DNA of 64,000 nt. Origin: Planococcus wigleyi. Lineage in GTDB: Bacteria > Bacillota > Bacilli > Bacillales_A > Planococcaceae. The stretch covers positions 369,473 to 433,472 of the forward strand of contig NZ_JACSPU010000001.1 of the NCBI RefSeq assembly GCF_014836985.1. Reading direction: 5' to 3'. The notes beneath the pieces are model-generated. The model did not search any database and was not told the origin of the DNA. It was given only the letters and a program-made list of their open reading frames with translations. Shown here piece after piece: positions 16,227 through 25,514 of the stretch (its first letter is position 1; every line of letters begins with the position of its first letter). A program made the position numbers and the translations under genes.

Positions 16227-17855
16227 ATGAGCATTGCAGTAAGCGTAAAAGACATAACAAAAAAATACAGTTTATATAAAGACCCATGGGGCCCCATAAA
16301 AGAAGTGTTTATGAAAAAGAAACTCCATAAAGAATTCTATGCTCTTCGAGGAGTCACCCTCGATTTTCCAAAAGGGGAATCAATCGGAATTCTGGGTAAA
16401 AATGGATCAGGCAAGTCCACTTTGCTGAAAATCATTACAGGCATTACGGAGCCGACAACTGGAGAAGTAAACGTCAATGGTTCCATCGTCTTTTTGGATG
16501 TCAGTTCTGGAATAGATTCGGAACTAAGCGGTTATGACAATATTTTTATGAAAGGCACTTTGCTTGGATACACCAAGGAAGAGATGCTTGAAAAAGTGGA
16601 TGACATCATCGAATTTTCAGAGCTGGGTGAATTTATCGGCCAGCCGGTTAAAAATTATTCTTCAGGCATGAAATCCAAGCTTGGATTTGCAATTTCTGTG
16701 AATGTTAACCCGGACATATTGATTGTTGATGAAGCATTAGCTGTTGGCGATTCCGTGTTCAGAAAAAAATGTATGAATAAAATGAATGAATTCAAGCTTC
16801 AAGGGAAGACGATTATCTTTGTAAGCCACGATAATAATGCTGTTGAATCGTTTTGTTCAAAAGCAGCATGGATTCACCAGGGAGAATTGGTGACATACGG
16901 GGATTCCAAATTTGTAGGCTCCTTGTATGATGATTTTATGAGTGGCAGAAAATCAATAGAGTCGATCCACGCTCAAATCGAGTTTAAACATGCGATTGAA
17001 CAACTCACCTACCACACCTCAGAAAATGGGTTTACACTGCAGTTGGCTGGCTTTATCCGGGATCAATCCGGTGAAAATATACATGAGCAATTCGAATTAT
17101 TGATTAAAGACAAACGTACCGGCGAAATAGCCGCAAAACCGATGGCATTTGGAGAAGCAGGATTTACTGTTGAAATCAATGAAAAAGAGTTTCCGCTGTT
17201 TTTCAAACCAGGCAACTTCAGTTTTGCTGCACGCTATTTGACAGCTGAAGGCCAACCTGTAGAATTTACAATATGGGCAGGCCAGACAACTATCACCGAA
17301 CAGGATTCAGTGAGCAAAAATCAATTTCATTACAACTTTATCCACAAGCAGAATGCGTTGGAATTAGAGATTAAAAACATTGAAAAAGCAGAGCAGCAAG
17401 TGAATAAAATCTGGGTCAAAGAGGCATCTGCGTATATCGAAGGTGTTGCTTTTGTACGCGGATACGAAACGAAGACGGCTGATGCCGTGTCCATGACGTT
17501 TCATTTGACCAATCTGGATAATTTCGAACGCTTGGCGATTCCGGCGGTTATCAGTGAAACTGAAGAAATCACGGAGAATCCTGCTTATAACCCTCAAGGA
17601 AAAGTTTATAACTTTTCAAAATTCACTGTTATAGTGGATCTCGAGAATCTGCCGGTGGGCCGTTACGAAAGCCATCTAAGTTATCGGATGAACAATGCTC
17701 CAGGCCATGAGCTGCTTAATCTGGTGTGGGCTTCCAAAGCCAACGAATATCCCGATAAGCCGGTTTCAGTGAACGCTGGAACAGTGGAAATCAAAACTGT
17801 GAATAAATATCTCCAACTGGAAAAACAAAATCATCAAGGGCACTCACTGAAATAA
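16227..17855 (+). CDS. Teichoic acid / polysaccharide ABC exporter ATPase (TagH-like) with long C-terminal extension
   Basis: A 542-residue protein. Residues 1-245 are an ABC ATPase of the TagH/Wzt type: Walker A 'GKNGSGKST' about 57, signature 'YSSGMKSK' about 144, Walker B 'ILIVDEALAVGD' about 164 and H-loop 'FVSHD'. About 300 further residues have no membrane helix and look like beta-rich domains (alternating hydrophobic strands, e.g. 'FSFAARYL', 'VSMTFHLTNL'). In Wzt proteins such a tail recognises the polymer end; here the tail could bind the finished chain, but I do not recognise the domain. The gene sits directly behind its permease. Confidence 0.85.
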   Translation: MSIAVSVKDITKKYSLYKDPWGPIKEVFMKKKLHKEFYALRGVTLDFPKGESIGILGKNGSGKSTLLKIITGITEPTTGEVNVNGSIVFLDVSSGIDSELSGYDNIFMKGTLLGYTKEEMLEKVDDIIEFSELGEFIGQPVKNYSSGMKSKLGFAISVNVNPDILIVDEALAVGDSVFRKKCMNKMNEFKLQGKTIIFVSHDNNAVESFCSKAAWIHQGELVTYGDSKFVGSLYDDFMSGRKSIESIHAQIEFKHAIEQLTYHTSENGFTLQLAGFIRDQSGENIHEQFELLIKDKRTGEIAAKPMAFGEAGFTVEINEKEFPLFFKPGNFSFAARYLTAEGQPVEFTIWAGQTTITEQDSVSKNQFHYNFIHKQNALELEIKNIEKAEQQVNKIWVKEASAYIEGVAFVRGYETKTADAVSMTFHLTNLDNFERLAIPAVISETEEITENPAYNPQGKVYNFSKFTVIVDLENLPVGRYESHLSYRMNNAPGHELLNLVWASKANEYPDKPVSVNAGTVEIKTVNKYLQLEKQNHQGHSLK

Positions 17856-17883
17856 ACGTCCAATATGCGCAAGGAGTAATTAT

Positions 17884-19059
17884 ATGGAAAGCAAGAACAT
17901 CGTTTTTGTTATCAATGAATACAATAATCACGGAGGCGCCCAAAGGGTGGCTTCTATTTTGACGGACCAATTTAGAGCAGATGGCCACAATGTCGCTATC
18001 CTGAGTATCAATGAACAAAAAAATGTACCCAGCTATTTTGATTCGGAGACACCTGTCAAAGTCCTGCATCGAGATAATTATCGACCGCCGAAGGATATTG
18101 AACTTTCATCGAACCTGAAACAAATGAAATTCATGAAAGTGTCAAAAGAACTCAAGCGTCGTCGCCGATTAGTGCAACAGCGTAAGGAAGTAAAAGAGTT
18201 TTTCGAAGCCTATGGAGATGAGGAAGTTTTTGTCATTGTGATTCAAGTGTATGGCATGCAATGGCTGTTGCCGATTCTTTATAAGCCGAACATTAAAATT
18301 ATCGGGCAAAGCCATGAAAGCGTGAAAGCAGCTCAAAGTTCCAGACGCTATAAACGGATTTTGAGCCAGTATCGCCAAGTGTCCAAGTTTTTGCTGCTCA
18401 CACATAACGATGCAGAGCATTTCGAACAACAAGGTTTCATGAATACGGGAGTGATGTATAATCCTTCGCCTTTCCGTCAATTGCCGAACTCTGTTGATCT
18501 GTATCGCAAGAAAAAGATCATTTCCTCAGGAAGGTTGATTCCAGACAAAGGGTTTGACGTCTTAATTGAAGCCTTTGCCAAAGCAGCTGCAGACGTGCCT
18601 GATTGGACATTGCATATTTATGGTGACGGACCTGCCCAAGACGATTTGGAAAACCTCATCCGCATTTTTGAATTGGAAGACCGCGTGTTTCTGGAAGGGC
18701 AAACAGAAAACATGGAAGCTGCCTTGAAAGATTCCAGTTTTTTTGTGCTGTCTTCCAAAGCCGAAGGGTTGCCGATGTCATTGATTGAAGCTCAATCCTG
18801 CGGACTGCCTTGCATTTCTACTGATTGCGCACCAGGCATACGCGAAATTGTAGAAGAATACCAAAACGGCTTGATTGCTCCAGTCGGAGACGTTCATTTA
18901 TTGGCTCGGCATATTAAAAAACTTGCCAAAGATCAGGACTTGTTTATGGCCTACAGCGAAAATGCTTATGAAAGCAGTATGAAATTTAATAAACACGTAA
19001 TTACGCAAGAATGGTACGAACTTTTTGAAGAACTGGGAGGTCGTTCAATTGAGCAGTGA
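17884..19059 (+). CDS. GT4-family glycosyltransferase
   Basis: A 391-residue GT-B fold transferase. The N-terminus 'VINEYNNHGGAQRVASIL' is the usual acceptor-side loop; the C-terminal donor domain has 'SSGRLIPDKGFDVLIEAF', 'HIYGDGPAQDDLE' and the EX7E-type block 'SKAEGLPMSLIEAQSCGLP'. It would add a hexose or similar sugar to the polymer or its lipid primer; donor unknown. ATG at 17884 follows AAGGAG. The next gene starts inside its last codons (11-base overlap), indicating translational coupling. Confidence 0.87.
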   Translation: MESKNIVFVINEYNNHGGAQRVASILTDQFRADGHNVAILSINEQKNVPSYFDSETPVKVLHRDNYRPPKDIELSSNLKQMKFMKVSKELKRRRRLVQQRKEVKEFFEAYGDEEVFVIVIQVYGMQWLLPILYKPNIKIIGQSHESVKAAQSSRRYKRILSQYRQVSKFLLLTHNDAEHFEQQGFMNTGVMYNPSPFRQLPNSVDLYRKKKIISSGRLIPDKGFDVLIEAFAKAAADVPDWTLHIYGDGPAQDDLENLIRIFELEDRVFLEGQTENMEAALKDSSFFVLSSKAEGLPMSLIEAQSCGLPCISTDCAPGIREIVEEYQNGLIAPVGDVHLLARHIKKLAKDQDLFMAYSENAYESSMKFNKHVITQEWYELFEELGGRSIEQ

Positions 19060-21724
19060 CAAAAATTTAACCAAGCGGCCGAAACTCTCAGTAGTTGTTA
19101 TCGCGTTCAATAATGAATTGTATATTGAAGAAACCTTGGAATCTTTATACGAACAAACTTTTAAGGATATGGAAGTTGTGGTCGTCAATGATTTTTCTTC
19201 TGACCGCACGGGTGAATTGATTGATCAGTATGTCAGTGATAAGCCGAATTTCAAGGCGATTCATCTTCCTGAAAACAGTGGAGGATGCAGTACACCGCGT
19301 AATACAGGAATCGCGAATACAACGGGCCAATATGTCATGTTCGTAGATGGCGATGACTGGTACACGGTCACTGCCTGCGAGAAGATGGTGGAAGCCATTG
19401 AGCGGACTCAGTCGGATTTCGTGGCGGGTCAGGTAATCCGGACAAATAACTACGAAATCTGGTACCATAAGCAACTCTATTCACGAGAACGCACTAATCT
19501 GAATATCCGTGAAATTACGGGCATGCTGTTTGACAGCCTCTCTGTCAATAAAATTTACCAACGCTCTTTTCTGGATAAACATCAATTACGTTTCCCGGAA
19601 GGCATCCATTACGAGGATATTGTGTTTACCGGAAAAGCTTACTTTTTGGCTGAATCATTCAGCATCATCCCGGAACCGGTCTATTATTGGCGAGTGGTAG
19701 AAAATGCGGATGCAAAATCCATTACGAATCGGCGGTATGAGTTCGAGAACTTTGAGAACCGGATTATCGCCCACCGGTATTTCGATCAATTCCTGAAAGA
19801 AAATAGCGGAGCTCTTTATCAAAAAGAAAAGAATAATAAGTTCTTGCGGCATGATTTGAAATTGTACACCAATGATTATCTGCTGTTCGATGAAGAATAC
19901 AAAACGAAGTTTCACGTTTTGATTCATGAATACCTCCATGAAGTGATGGATGAGTATTCGTTCATCAATTTGGCGGAAAGAGACCGGATTCTCTATTACC
20001 TGTTGTATCTTGGTGACCGCGAAGCCTTTGATGACTATATCGCTTATATCAATGGCTTGCCGACTGCTGCGAATAGAGTCTATAACACGGGCAGCCAATA
20101 TTACTTCAGGCCTTCCAAAGCTGGAAAGAACCATGAAAAATTCATGAAAATGGCGCGTCCAGAGATCGGTTTCACCATTTCAGATATTCACTTGGATGCC
20201 GACCGGTTTTCGTTCAAGGCAGACGTAGAAGTGAATTCCATTGATAATGCCAACGTCACTTACTTTTGGTCGTTGCGGAACCGACAGACCGGTGCAGTTC
20301 TCGTGTCCGAGAAAGCAGAAAACCAAACCATTGAGTTTCATGCGGGCAATATGACGGAAGGCAATTACTATCTGTCGTTAAACGTCAACCACATGGGCAA
20401 TCTCCATAAGCTATTAGTGAAAATGTCTAATATAACGGATTTGCAGAATATCCAAGTACAGCAAGGGAAATTGACGAAAAGTATTGCGGTTAACCAAAAA
20501 AACTCGTTTTCTATCCGTGTACAGCCGACTACATTTTCAAAGCAGGTCAAATGGAAACTGCAGCAACGGAAACTTGCGCAAGCAGGGCAGAAGAAGCAGA
20601 AGACATCCAATTCTTCTTTCGAGAACTTCATTAAGCGCTGGATTCCAAAATTGCCGGTACAGCAAAACTGGGTCTTATTCGAAAGTCATATGGGCAAACA
20701 ATACAGTGACAGTCCGAAATATATCTACGAAGAATTGCTAGAAGGCAATAATAAATTCAAGTATATTTGGTCTTTCCAAAACCCTGATACTGTAGAGATG
20801 CCTGGATCAGCTATCAAAGTAAAACGAAACAGCCTAAAGCATTTCTATTACTTGAATCGTGCTAAGTATTGGATTGATAACCAAGGAATGGCCAATTTAG
20901 CTGAGAAAAAAGAAAAGCAGGTCTATATTCAAACATGGCATGGAACACCATTGAAGAGAATGGGGTATGACCAGAAGACATTGCCGAGCACCCGAGAACT
21001 TGAGAATTTGAAAAAACAGACGGATGCCTGGGATTACCTGATTTCCCCGAATCCTTATACCAGCAAAATTCTGAAAAGAGGATTCCGTTATGCGGGAGAG
21101 GTTCTGGAAACCGGTTATCCACGAAATGATATTTTGATTCAGCAACCAATTGCCATTAAGCAAAAAGCGCAGATGGAGCTTGGCATTCCTTCAGACAAAC
21201 GGGTCATCCTTTTTGCTCCGACTTTCAGGGATTGGGATCCGAATTCGTTCCAGAAAGTATTGGATGAAGTTCAATTGTTGAGTAAGGAAATCGATGAAGG
21301 TTCCGTTATTTTATTGCGGCTTCACTATCTGTTGTCAGATAAAATCTCTCAATTTGAACTACCGGCGAATATCGTGAATGCTTCTAATTATCAGGATATC
21401 CAAGAGCTGTATTTATTGGCAGACCTCCTGATTACGGATTACTCTTCAGTCATGTTCGATTACGCTTTGCTGAAGCGTCCGATTATTTTGTATTGCTACG
21501 ATTTGGAAGAGTACACTACAAGAAGAGGCATGTATTTCAACTTTACTGAAAAAGCGCCAGGCCCTGTTTGCAAAACAATCGATGAAGTTATGTATTTCTT
21601 AAATACTCCCGACAAGCTCAACGAGTATAACGAATCCCTCGGCCGATTTGTTGAAGAATTCGGCAGTTTGGCGGATGGAAGAGCATCTTCAAAAGTGATT
21701 CAAAAAATTCTTAACAAAAAATAG
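19049..21724 (+). CDS. Fusion of GT2 glycosyltransferase and CDP-glycerol glycerophosphotransferase (TagF-like)
   Basis: An 891-residue two-enzyme protein. Residues about 12-240 form a GT2 (GT-A) domain with 'VVVIAFNNELYIEETLESL' and the metal motif 'FVDGDDW'. A middle region about 300-510 is of unknown fold. Residues about 540-890 are a TagF-type domain with 'YSDSPKYIYEEL', the catalytic-type His motifs 'WHGTPLKRMG' and 'RLHYLL', and 'LLITDYSSVMFDYA'. It likely adds sugar and glycerol phosphate in alternation, building a mixed repeat. TTG at 19049 follows GGGAGG and overlaps the previous stop; an earlier in-frame start lacks a site. The fused arrangement is known in Bacillales. Confidence 0.88.
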   Translation: MSSDKNLTKRPKLSVVVIAFNNELYIEETLESLYEQTFKDMEVVVVNDFSSDRTGELIDQYVSDKPNFKAIHLPENSGGCSTPRNTGIANTTGQYVMFVDGDDWYTVTACEKMVEAIERTQSDFVAGQVIRTNNYEIWYHKQLYSRERTNLNIREITGMLFDSLSVNKIYQRSFLDKHQLRFPEGIHYEDIVFTGKAYFLAESFSIIPEPVYYWRVVENADAKSITNRRYEFENFENRIIAHRYFDQFLKENSGALYQKEKNNKFLRHDLKLYTNDYLLFDEEYKTKFHVLIHEYLHEVMDEYSFINLAERDRILYYLLYLGDREAFDDYIAYINGLPTAANRVYNTGSQYYFRPSKAGKNHEKFMKMARPEIGFTISDIHLDADRFSFKADVEVNSIDNANVTYFWSLRNRQTGAVLVSEKAENQTIEFHAGNMTEGNYYLSLNVNHMGNLHKLLVKMSNITDLQNIQVQQGKLTKSIAVNQKNSFSIRVQPTTFSKQVKWKLQQRKLAQAGQKKQKTSNSSFENFIKRWIPKLPVQQNWVLFESHMGKQYSDSPKYIYEELLEGNNKFKYIWSFQNPDTVEMPGSAIKVKRNSLKHFYYLNRAKYWIDNQGMANLAEKKEKQVYIQTWHGTPLKRMGYDQKTLPSTRELENLKKQTDAWDYLISPNPYTSKILKRGFRYAGEVLETGYPRNDILIQQPIAIKQKAQMELGIPSDKRVILFAPTFRDWDPNSFQKVLDEVQLLSKEIDEGSVILLRLHYLLSDKISQFELPANIVNASNYQDIQELYLLADLLITDYSSVMFDYALLKRPIILYCYDLEEYTTRRGMYFNFTEKAPGPVCKTIDEVMYFLNTPDKLNEYNESLGRFVEEFGSLADGRASSKVIQKILNKK

Positions 21725-21730
21725 AGTAAA

Positions 21731-21758
21731 GAGAGCTGCTGTTTTCAGCAGCTCTTTT
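21731..21758 (+). terminator. Terminator or attenuator between two transferase genes
   Basis: GAGCTGCTG/CAGCAGCTC stem with a five-base loop followed by TTTT, 60 bases before the next start. The short T tract suggests partial read-through. Confidence 0.7.
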
Positions 21759-21786
21759 AACTCTATCCATGAAGGAGGGAAAGTGA

Positions 21787-23337
21787 TTGGCAGAACTTGT
21801 TTCAATTATCATCCCCGTTTATAACGCCGAGCAGTATCTGGAAGAATGCTTGGATTCCGTTGTTTCGCAGACCTATGCGAATTTGGAAGTGATCGTTGTC
21901 AATGATGGGTCAGAGGACAATTGCGAAGCTATTGCCAAGCGATATGCAGCATCTTTTGCAGCTATTCAGTATTATAGCCACGAAAACCGCGGGTTGGGCT
22001 TTACACGCAACAAAGGAATAAGCCTAAGCAAAGGGAAGTATCTCTTTTTCTTAGATGCTGATGATACCATCCCGCAAAACGCAATTAACTTATTAGTGAA
22101 AGCAGCAGTAAAGAACGAAGCGGATTATGCTGTGGGGAAAGTGGTTCGTTTCAATGAAGAGCGGAAATACATTCCGATTCGTCATGTGGATTTTAATTTG
22201 TATAAAGAAAAGAAAATAACTTCGCTTAAAGAAAATCCAGAATTGCTGCAAGACAGTATCGCATGCAACAAGTTATGGCTGAAAAACTTTTTGATCAGCA
22301 ATCAGCTTTTCTTCAAAGAAGGGAAAAATTACGAGGATTTATCTTTCACTATGAAAGCGGCTGTATTGGCTAAAAAAATACTGGTCGTGGATCAAGTCGT
22401 TTATCATTGGCGTGTGAGAGATGATGAAGATAAACCATCCATTACTCAACAACAGATGAAATTAGCTAATACTGTAGACCGTTTGGAAGCATTGAATGAA
22501 AACAGGCAGTGGTTAGAGGATCAGAACAAAAATGCCCGTATCATTGAGGAACATGACGTTAAAAGTTTATTGGATGTCTTGCGTCTGCATGTCTTAAAGT
22601 ATGCACTGACTAGCGAACAGGACAGAGCGCAATGGGAGAGTGCCATTTTCTCATTCCTAGATAGAATACCTTCATCCGCCGTAGAAAGGTTGCCAGCAAA
22701 GGAAAGATTGTTGTATAAGGTAGCAATAGACAAGAACTTTGAGGATTTGCTGCTATTGTCTCAAGTTTTGACTCATACGGAGCTACAGCCGCTAGTAAGA
22801 CAAGAAGAAAAACGCTTGGTTCTTCAAGGGGAAAATCAGCTGTATGATGTGACGCTCTTCTATAAGCCAGTATTAGTGTTTGATAACATCGAGAAACTAC
22901 AAGACGGACGATGTAAATTGACGGGGCAGCTATGGATTCCTAAGGCTTCTCAACCCAGCAAAGGCCGAGTTTATGCTGAAAATCGAGTAACAAAAGAGAA
23001 ACTTACAGTTGCGGAATTGCAATTGGATCAGCTAAATAAAGAAAAGAATTATCCATATGAGTACCAAAATGTTCAAGTCTTTCTAGTTTTAAAAGCTATC
23101 ATAGACAAAACTAAAGAAGCTATCTATGATTTTTATTTTGAATCGAGCATTTATCCAGGCTCTCGTCCGACTAGAGCAAGGCTCTCTCCAACTGCGGATA
23201 ACTCCGGTCATATCTCAACCCAAAAATATAATCTATCTTTTTACTCCACCAATTACAGTAACTTAAGCTTAAAAGTGGAGCAGTCAGGCAAACTAAAGCC
23301 ATTGCTGAAGAACGTATTGCGCCGGTTAAAGAAATGA
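21787..23337 (+). CDS. GT2-family glycosyltransferase
   Basis: A 516-residue protein. The N-terminal 230 residues are a GT2 domain ('VSIIIPVYNAEQYLEECLDSVVSQTY', metal motif 'FLDADDT', then 'CNKLWLKNFL' and a 'YHWRVRDDED' loop) closely similar in layout to the N-terminus of the preceding fusion protein. The C-terminal half is predicted helical then beta-rich and matches nothing I know. Start is TTG at 21787 after AAGGAGGG. It is the last gene on this strand of the cluster before a strong terminator. Base composition appears more AT-rich than its neighbours, hinting at separate ancestry. Confidence 0.83.
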   Translation: MAELVSIIIPVYNAEQYLEECLDSVVSQTYANLEVIVVNDGSEDNCEAIAKRYAASFAAIQYYSHENRGLGFTRNKGISLSKGKYLFFLDADDTIPQNAINLLVKAAVKNEADYAVGKVVRFNEERKYIPIRHVDFNLYKEKKITSLKENPELLQDSIACNKLWLKNFLISNQLFFKEGKNYEDLSFTMKAAVLAKKILVVDQVVYHWRVRDDEDKPSITQQQMKLANTVDRLEALNENRQWLEDQNKNARIIEEHDVKSLLDVLRLHVLKYALTSEQDRAQWESAIFSFLDRIPSSAVERLPAKERLLYKVAIDKNFEDLLLLSQVLTHTELQPLVRQEEKRLVLQGENQLYDVTLFYKPVLVFDNIEKLQDGRCKLTGQLWIPKASQPSKGRVYAENRVTKEKLTVAELQLDQLNKEKNYPYEYQNVQVFLVLKAIIDKTKEAIYDFYFESSIYPGSRPTRARLSPTADNSGHISTQKYNLSFYSTNYSNLSLKVEQSGKLKPLLKNVLRRLKK

Positions 23338-23340
23338 GCG

Positions 23341-23410
23341 AAAAAGCACTTCCTCATGAATTGCGCTATCCAGTAATGAAAGTGCAGTTCAGTTTAGGAA
23401 GTGCTTTTTA
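23341..23410. terminator. Bidirectional terminator between transferase and sortase genes
   Basis: AAAAAGCACTTCCT and AGGAAGTGCTTTTT arms enclose a loop with further pairing. It sits between two convergent genes. Confidence 0.82.
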
Positions 23411-24082
23411 CTCACTGGAAATCAAATCAGCAACTAAGATATAGCGTTCCGGTGCATATCCCACATAATCGAATGGGTAACAGGTCGAAACCGTCAAAAC
23501 GGCTTTAGGCTTCGGCACAATGACGGTCCGGTCGTCTTCGTCTACAATCCGGACTTGGCGTACTTTGTAAGTAAAAGTTCCGGAGAAAGTTTTGACAATC
23601 AGTAGATCTCCTTTGCCGACTTCACCAAGTTCGCGGAATACCGTGTCCCGGTGGCCAGATAGGACCGAATTATCATTTTCCCCAGGCAGGACGCTTTCGG
23701 CAAAATGGCCAACGCCTTTTTCCAATTCGTCTTCATTTGTGCCGTGGATAATCGGCAAGGAAGCTTCCAATTTCGGAATGATCAGTTCACCCATAAGGTC
23801 GCCGATTTCAGGAGTTTCCGGATAAATGGAGTCCCTTACTGGTTCTTCAACAGGTTCTTCATTTTCATCTTCTTTTTCAATCGGAGCTTCTGCCATTTCG
23901 AGTGGCTGCGGTTTGTTGCTGAAGTTTTTCGCTTCAAGATTCCCCGTTTTATAAAGCATATAGCCTTTGGCGAAAGTAGCGGCATTTGTGGTGCTGAACC
24001 ACAAACCGAGAACAATCAGAATGATGGATAGAGAAAGAAGAAGCGGTTTCTTGCTTCTTCTTTTTTCAGTTCTGCCTTTCAT
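23408..24082 (-). CDS. Class D sortase
   Basis: A 224-residue membrane-anchored transpeptidase: basic N-terminus, one helix at about 12-35, an acidic Pro/Glu spacer, then the sortase barrel with His in 'LSGHRDT', Cys in 'LTVSTCYPF' and Arg in 'APERYI'. The TLxTC/CYPF form is typical of class D enzymes, which cleave LPxT-like signals and attach proteins to the wall. It starts two bases after the stop of the acidic surface protein gene, so the two are translationally coupled and the surface protein is almost certainly its substrate. Confidence 0.92.
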   Translation of the reverse strand: MKGRTEKRRSKKPLLLSLSIILIVLGLWFSTTNAATFAKGYMLYKTGNLEAKNFSNKPQPLEMAEAPIEKEDENEEPVEEPVRDSIYPETPEIGDLMGELIIPKLEASLPIIHGTNEDELEKGVGHFAESVLPGENDNSVLSGHRDTVFRELGEVGKGDLLIVKTFSGTFTYKVRQVRIVDEDDRTVIVPKPKAVLTVSTCYPFDYVGYAPERYILVADLISSE

Positions 24083-24084
24083 AA

Positions 24085-25272
24085 TTAAACCCCTTCAGTT
24101 CTAAAGCGGCGGAATAAAACAATCCCTGCGAAAATTAAAGCCAGGCCAACCAATGCATTGACTGCAAAATCAGTGGATGTAGCAGGCAGTTTGCCGCCTT
24201 TTACCGTTTGAGTAGTTGTGGGCGCCACAACAGCCGGTTTTTGAACCGCGGGCGGTGTTGAAATGATTGTTTCCACTATGCCCAGTTCTGTTCCTGTCTC
24301 CACGATTATTTCAGAGCCGAACATTTCAGCTGTCAATAAAATATCGGCTAAAAATACATCTTTCAAATTATAGATTTCGATTAACAGGTCCGCGCCTTCA
24401 GTTGATTCAAGCGTCATAAGCGTTGATAAAGATACTGAAGTTTTCTGTCCATCTTTCACAAAAAAGTAAGCTGTTTTCAATTCGAAAAGCTCGATCAAGT
24501 CATTATAAATGTCCATAAGCTCAGCGATTTGTTCTGCGGTTAATTCATCCGCAGTTTCAAATTCACCAATTGCCATCATGCGATCACTTAATTGAGTCAA
24601 CTTTTCCTCGAAAGCTGGATTCTGATAATCCAATGTTTCCAAGTGAGCGATTAATCTTTCCAGTTCTTCTTCAGTCAATCCAAGCTCAGTGAAAAGCCCG
24701 TCAAGTTCCAAGTCGTATTCATCCAGTTCTTGATAGTAAAAAAGCGACTCCTCCAGATCTTCAATAAACTCGTAGTTTTCAATGGAATCGGAATAACCTT
24801 CCAAGTAATCTTCAAGTGCTTTTTCTGATGTGAATCCGTGTTCTGTCATCAATTCCTGAAGATTAGTAGGAGTGATGGGCGTTCCCAAATTATCCTCCAA
24901 ATAAAATTCAACATAGTATTCAAGATCTTCGATGAAAATCAAAAGAGTTCCGTCAAGTACATCTTCACCATACTCAATGTCTCCAAATTCATAAAGCACT
25001 TCGTTCAGCTCGGTGCGAGTCAATTCAAGCTTTGACAATAACGCCTGAATGCCCTGTTCAGTCATCGGCGTTCCTAATTCATCTACTGTATCGTATTCGT
25101 CCAATGACCAGCCTTTACCCTCAAGGTACTCAAGATAGGCTTTCTTTTCCCAGTTGATTTCGATTAAAAACTGATCAAACTTGGTATCATCCGCCTTGAT
25201 TGCAAAGACTGATAAAGGCATGCTGCTAAAAAGAAACCCTAAAACTACTAAAAACACTGCTAAACGCTTCAT
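24085..25272 (-). CDS. Processed acidic surface protein with sorting signal
   Basis: A 395-residue secreted protein. It has a signal peptide (MKRLAVFLVVLGFLFSS..., cleavage near VFA), then a very acidic helical region containing two repeats that each open with 'LGTPMT' or 'LGTPIT' and run about 85 residues, and a beta-rich segment. It ends with the sorting signal LPATS, a hydrophobic helix (VNALVGLALIFAGIVLF) and RRFR. This architecture matches the 'processed acidic surface protein' family that co-occurs with a dedicated sortase. Role unknown; the high negative charge suggests cation binding in the wall. ATG follows AGGGGGAAG. Confidence 0.87.
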   Translation of the reverse strand: MKRLAVFLVVLGFLFSSMPLSVFAIKADDTKFDQFLIEINWEKKAYLEYLEGKGWSLDEYDTVDELGTPMTEQGIQALLSKLELTRTELNEVLYEFGDIEYGEDVLDGTLLIFIEDLEYYVEFYLEDNLGTPITPTNLQELMTEHGFTSEKALEDYLEGYSDSIENYEFIEDLEESLFYYQELDEYDLELDGLFTELGLTEEELERLIAHLETLDYQNPAFEEKLTQLSDRMMAIGEFETADELTAEQIAELMDIYNDLIELFELKTAYFFVKDGQKTSVSLSTLMTLESTEGADLLIEIYNLKDVFLADILLTAEMFGSEIIVETGTELGIVETIISTPPAVQKPAVVAPTTTQTVKGGKLPATSTDFAVNALVGLALIFAGIVLFRRFRTEGV

Positions 25273-25514
25273 TTTCTTCCCCCTGTGTATAATAAATGGA
25301 ATATCTAGAATATTATAGTCACAGTTCGGAATGATTAATATAGGTATATTGAATTATAAGTATGGAATTTAAAAAAGAAAAGATGTTGTTAGAGAACATT
25401 TAATTTTTATAGCGGTCCAAAGAGAATACTGAATGTAAACTATTGGGTTCTGAAAATTCCGATTATGTTATGATAGAAAGAAATAGAACCCATGGGAAAC
25501 AGGAGGTCTTTCCG

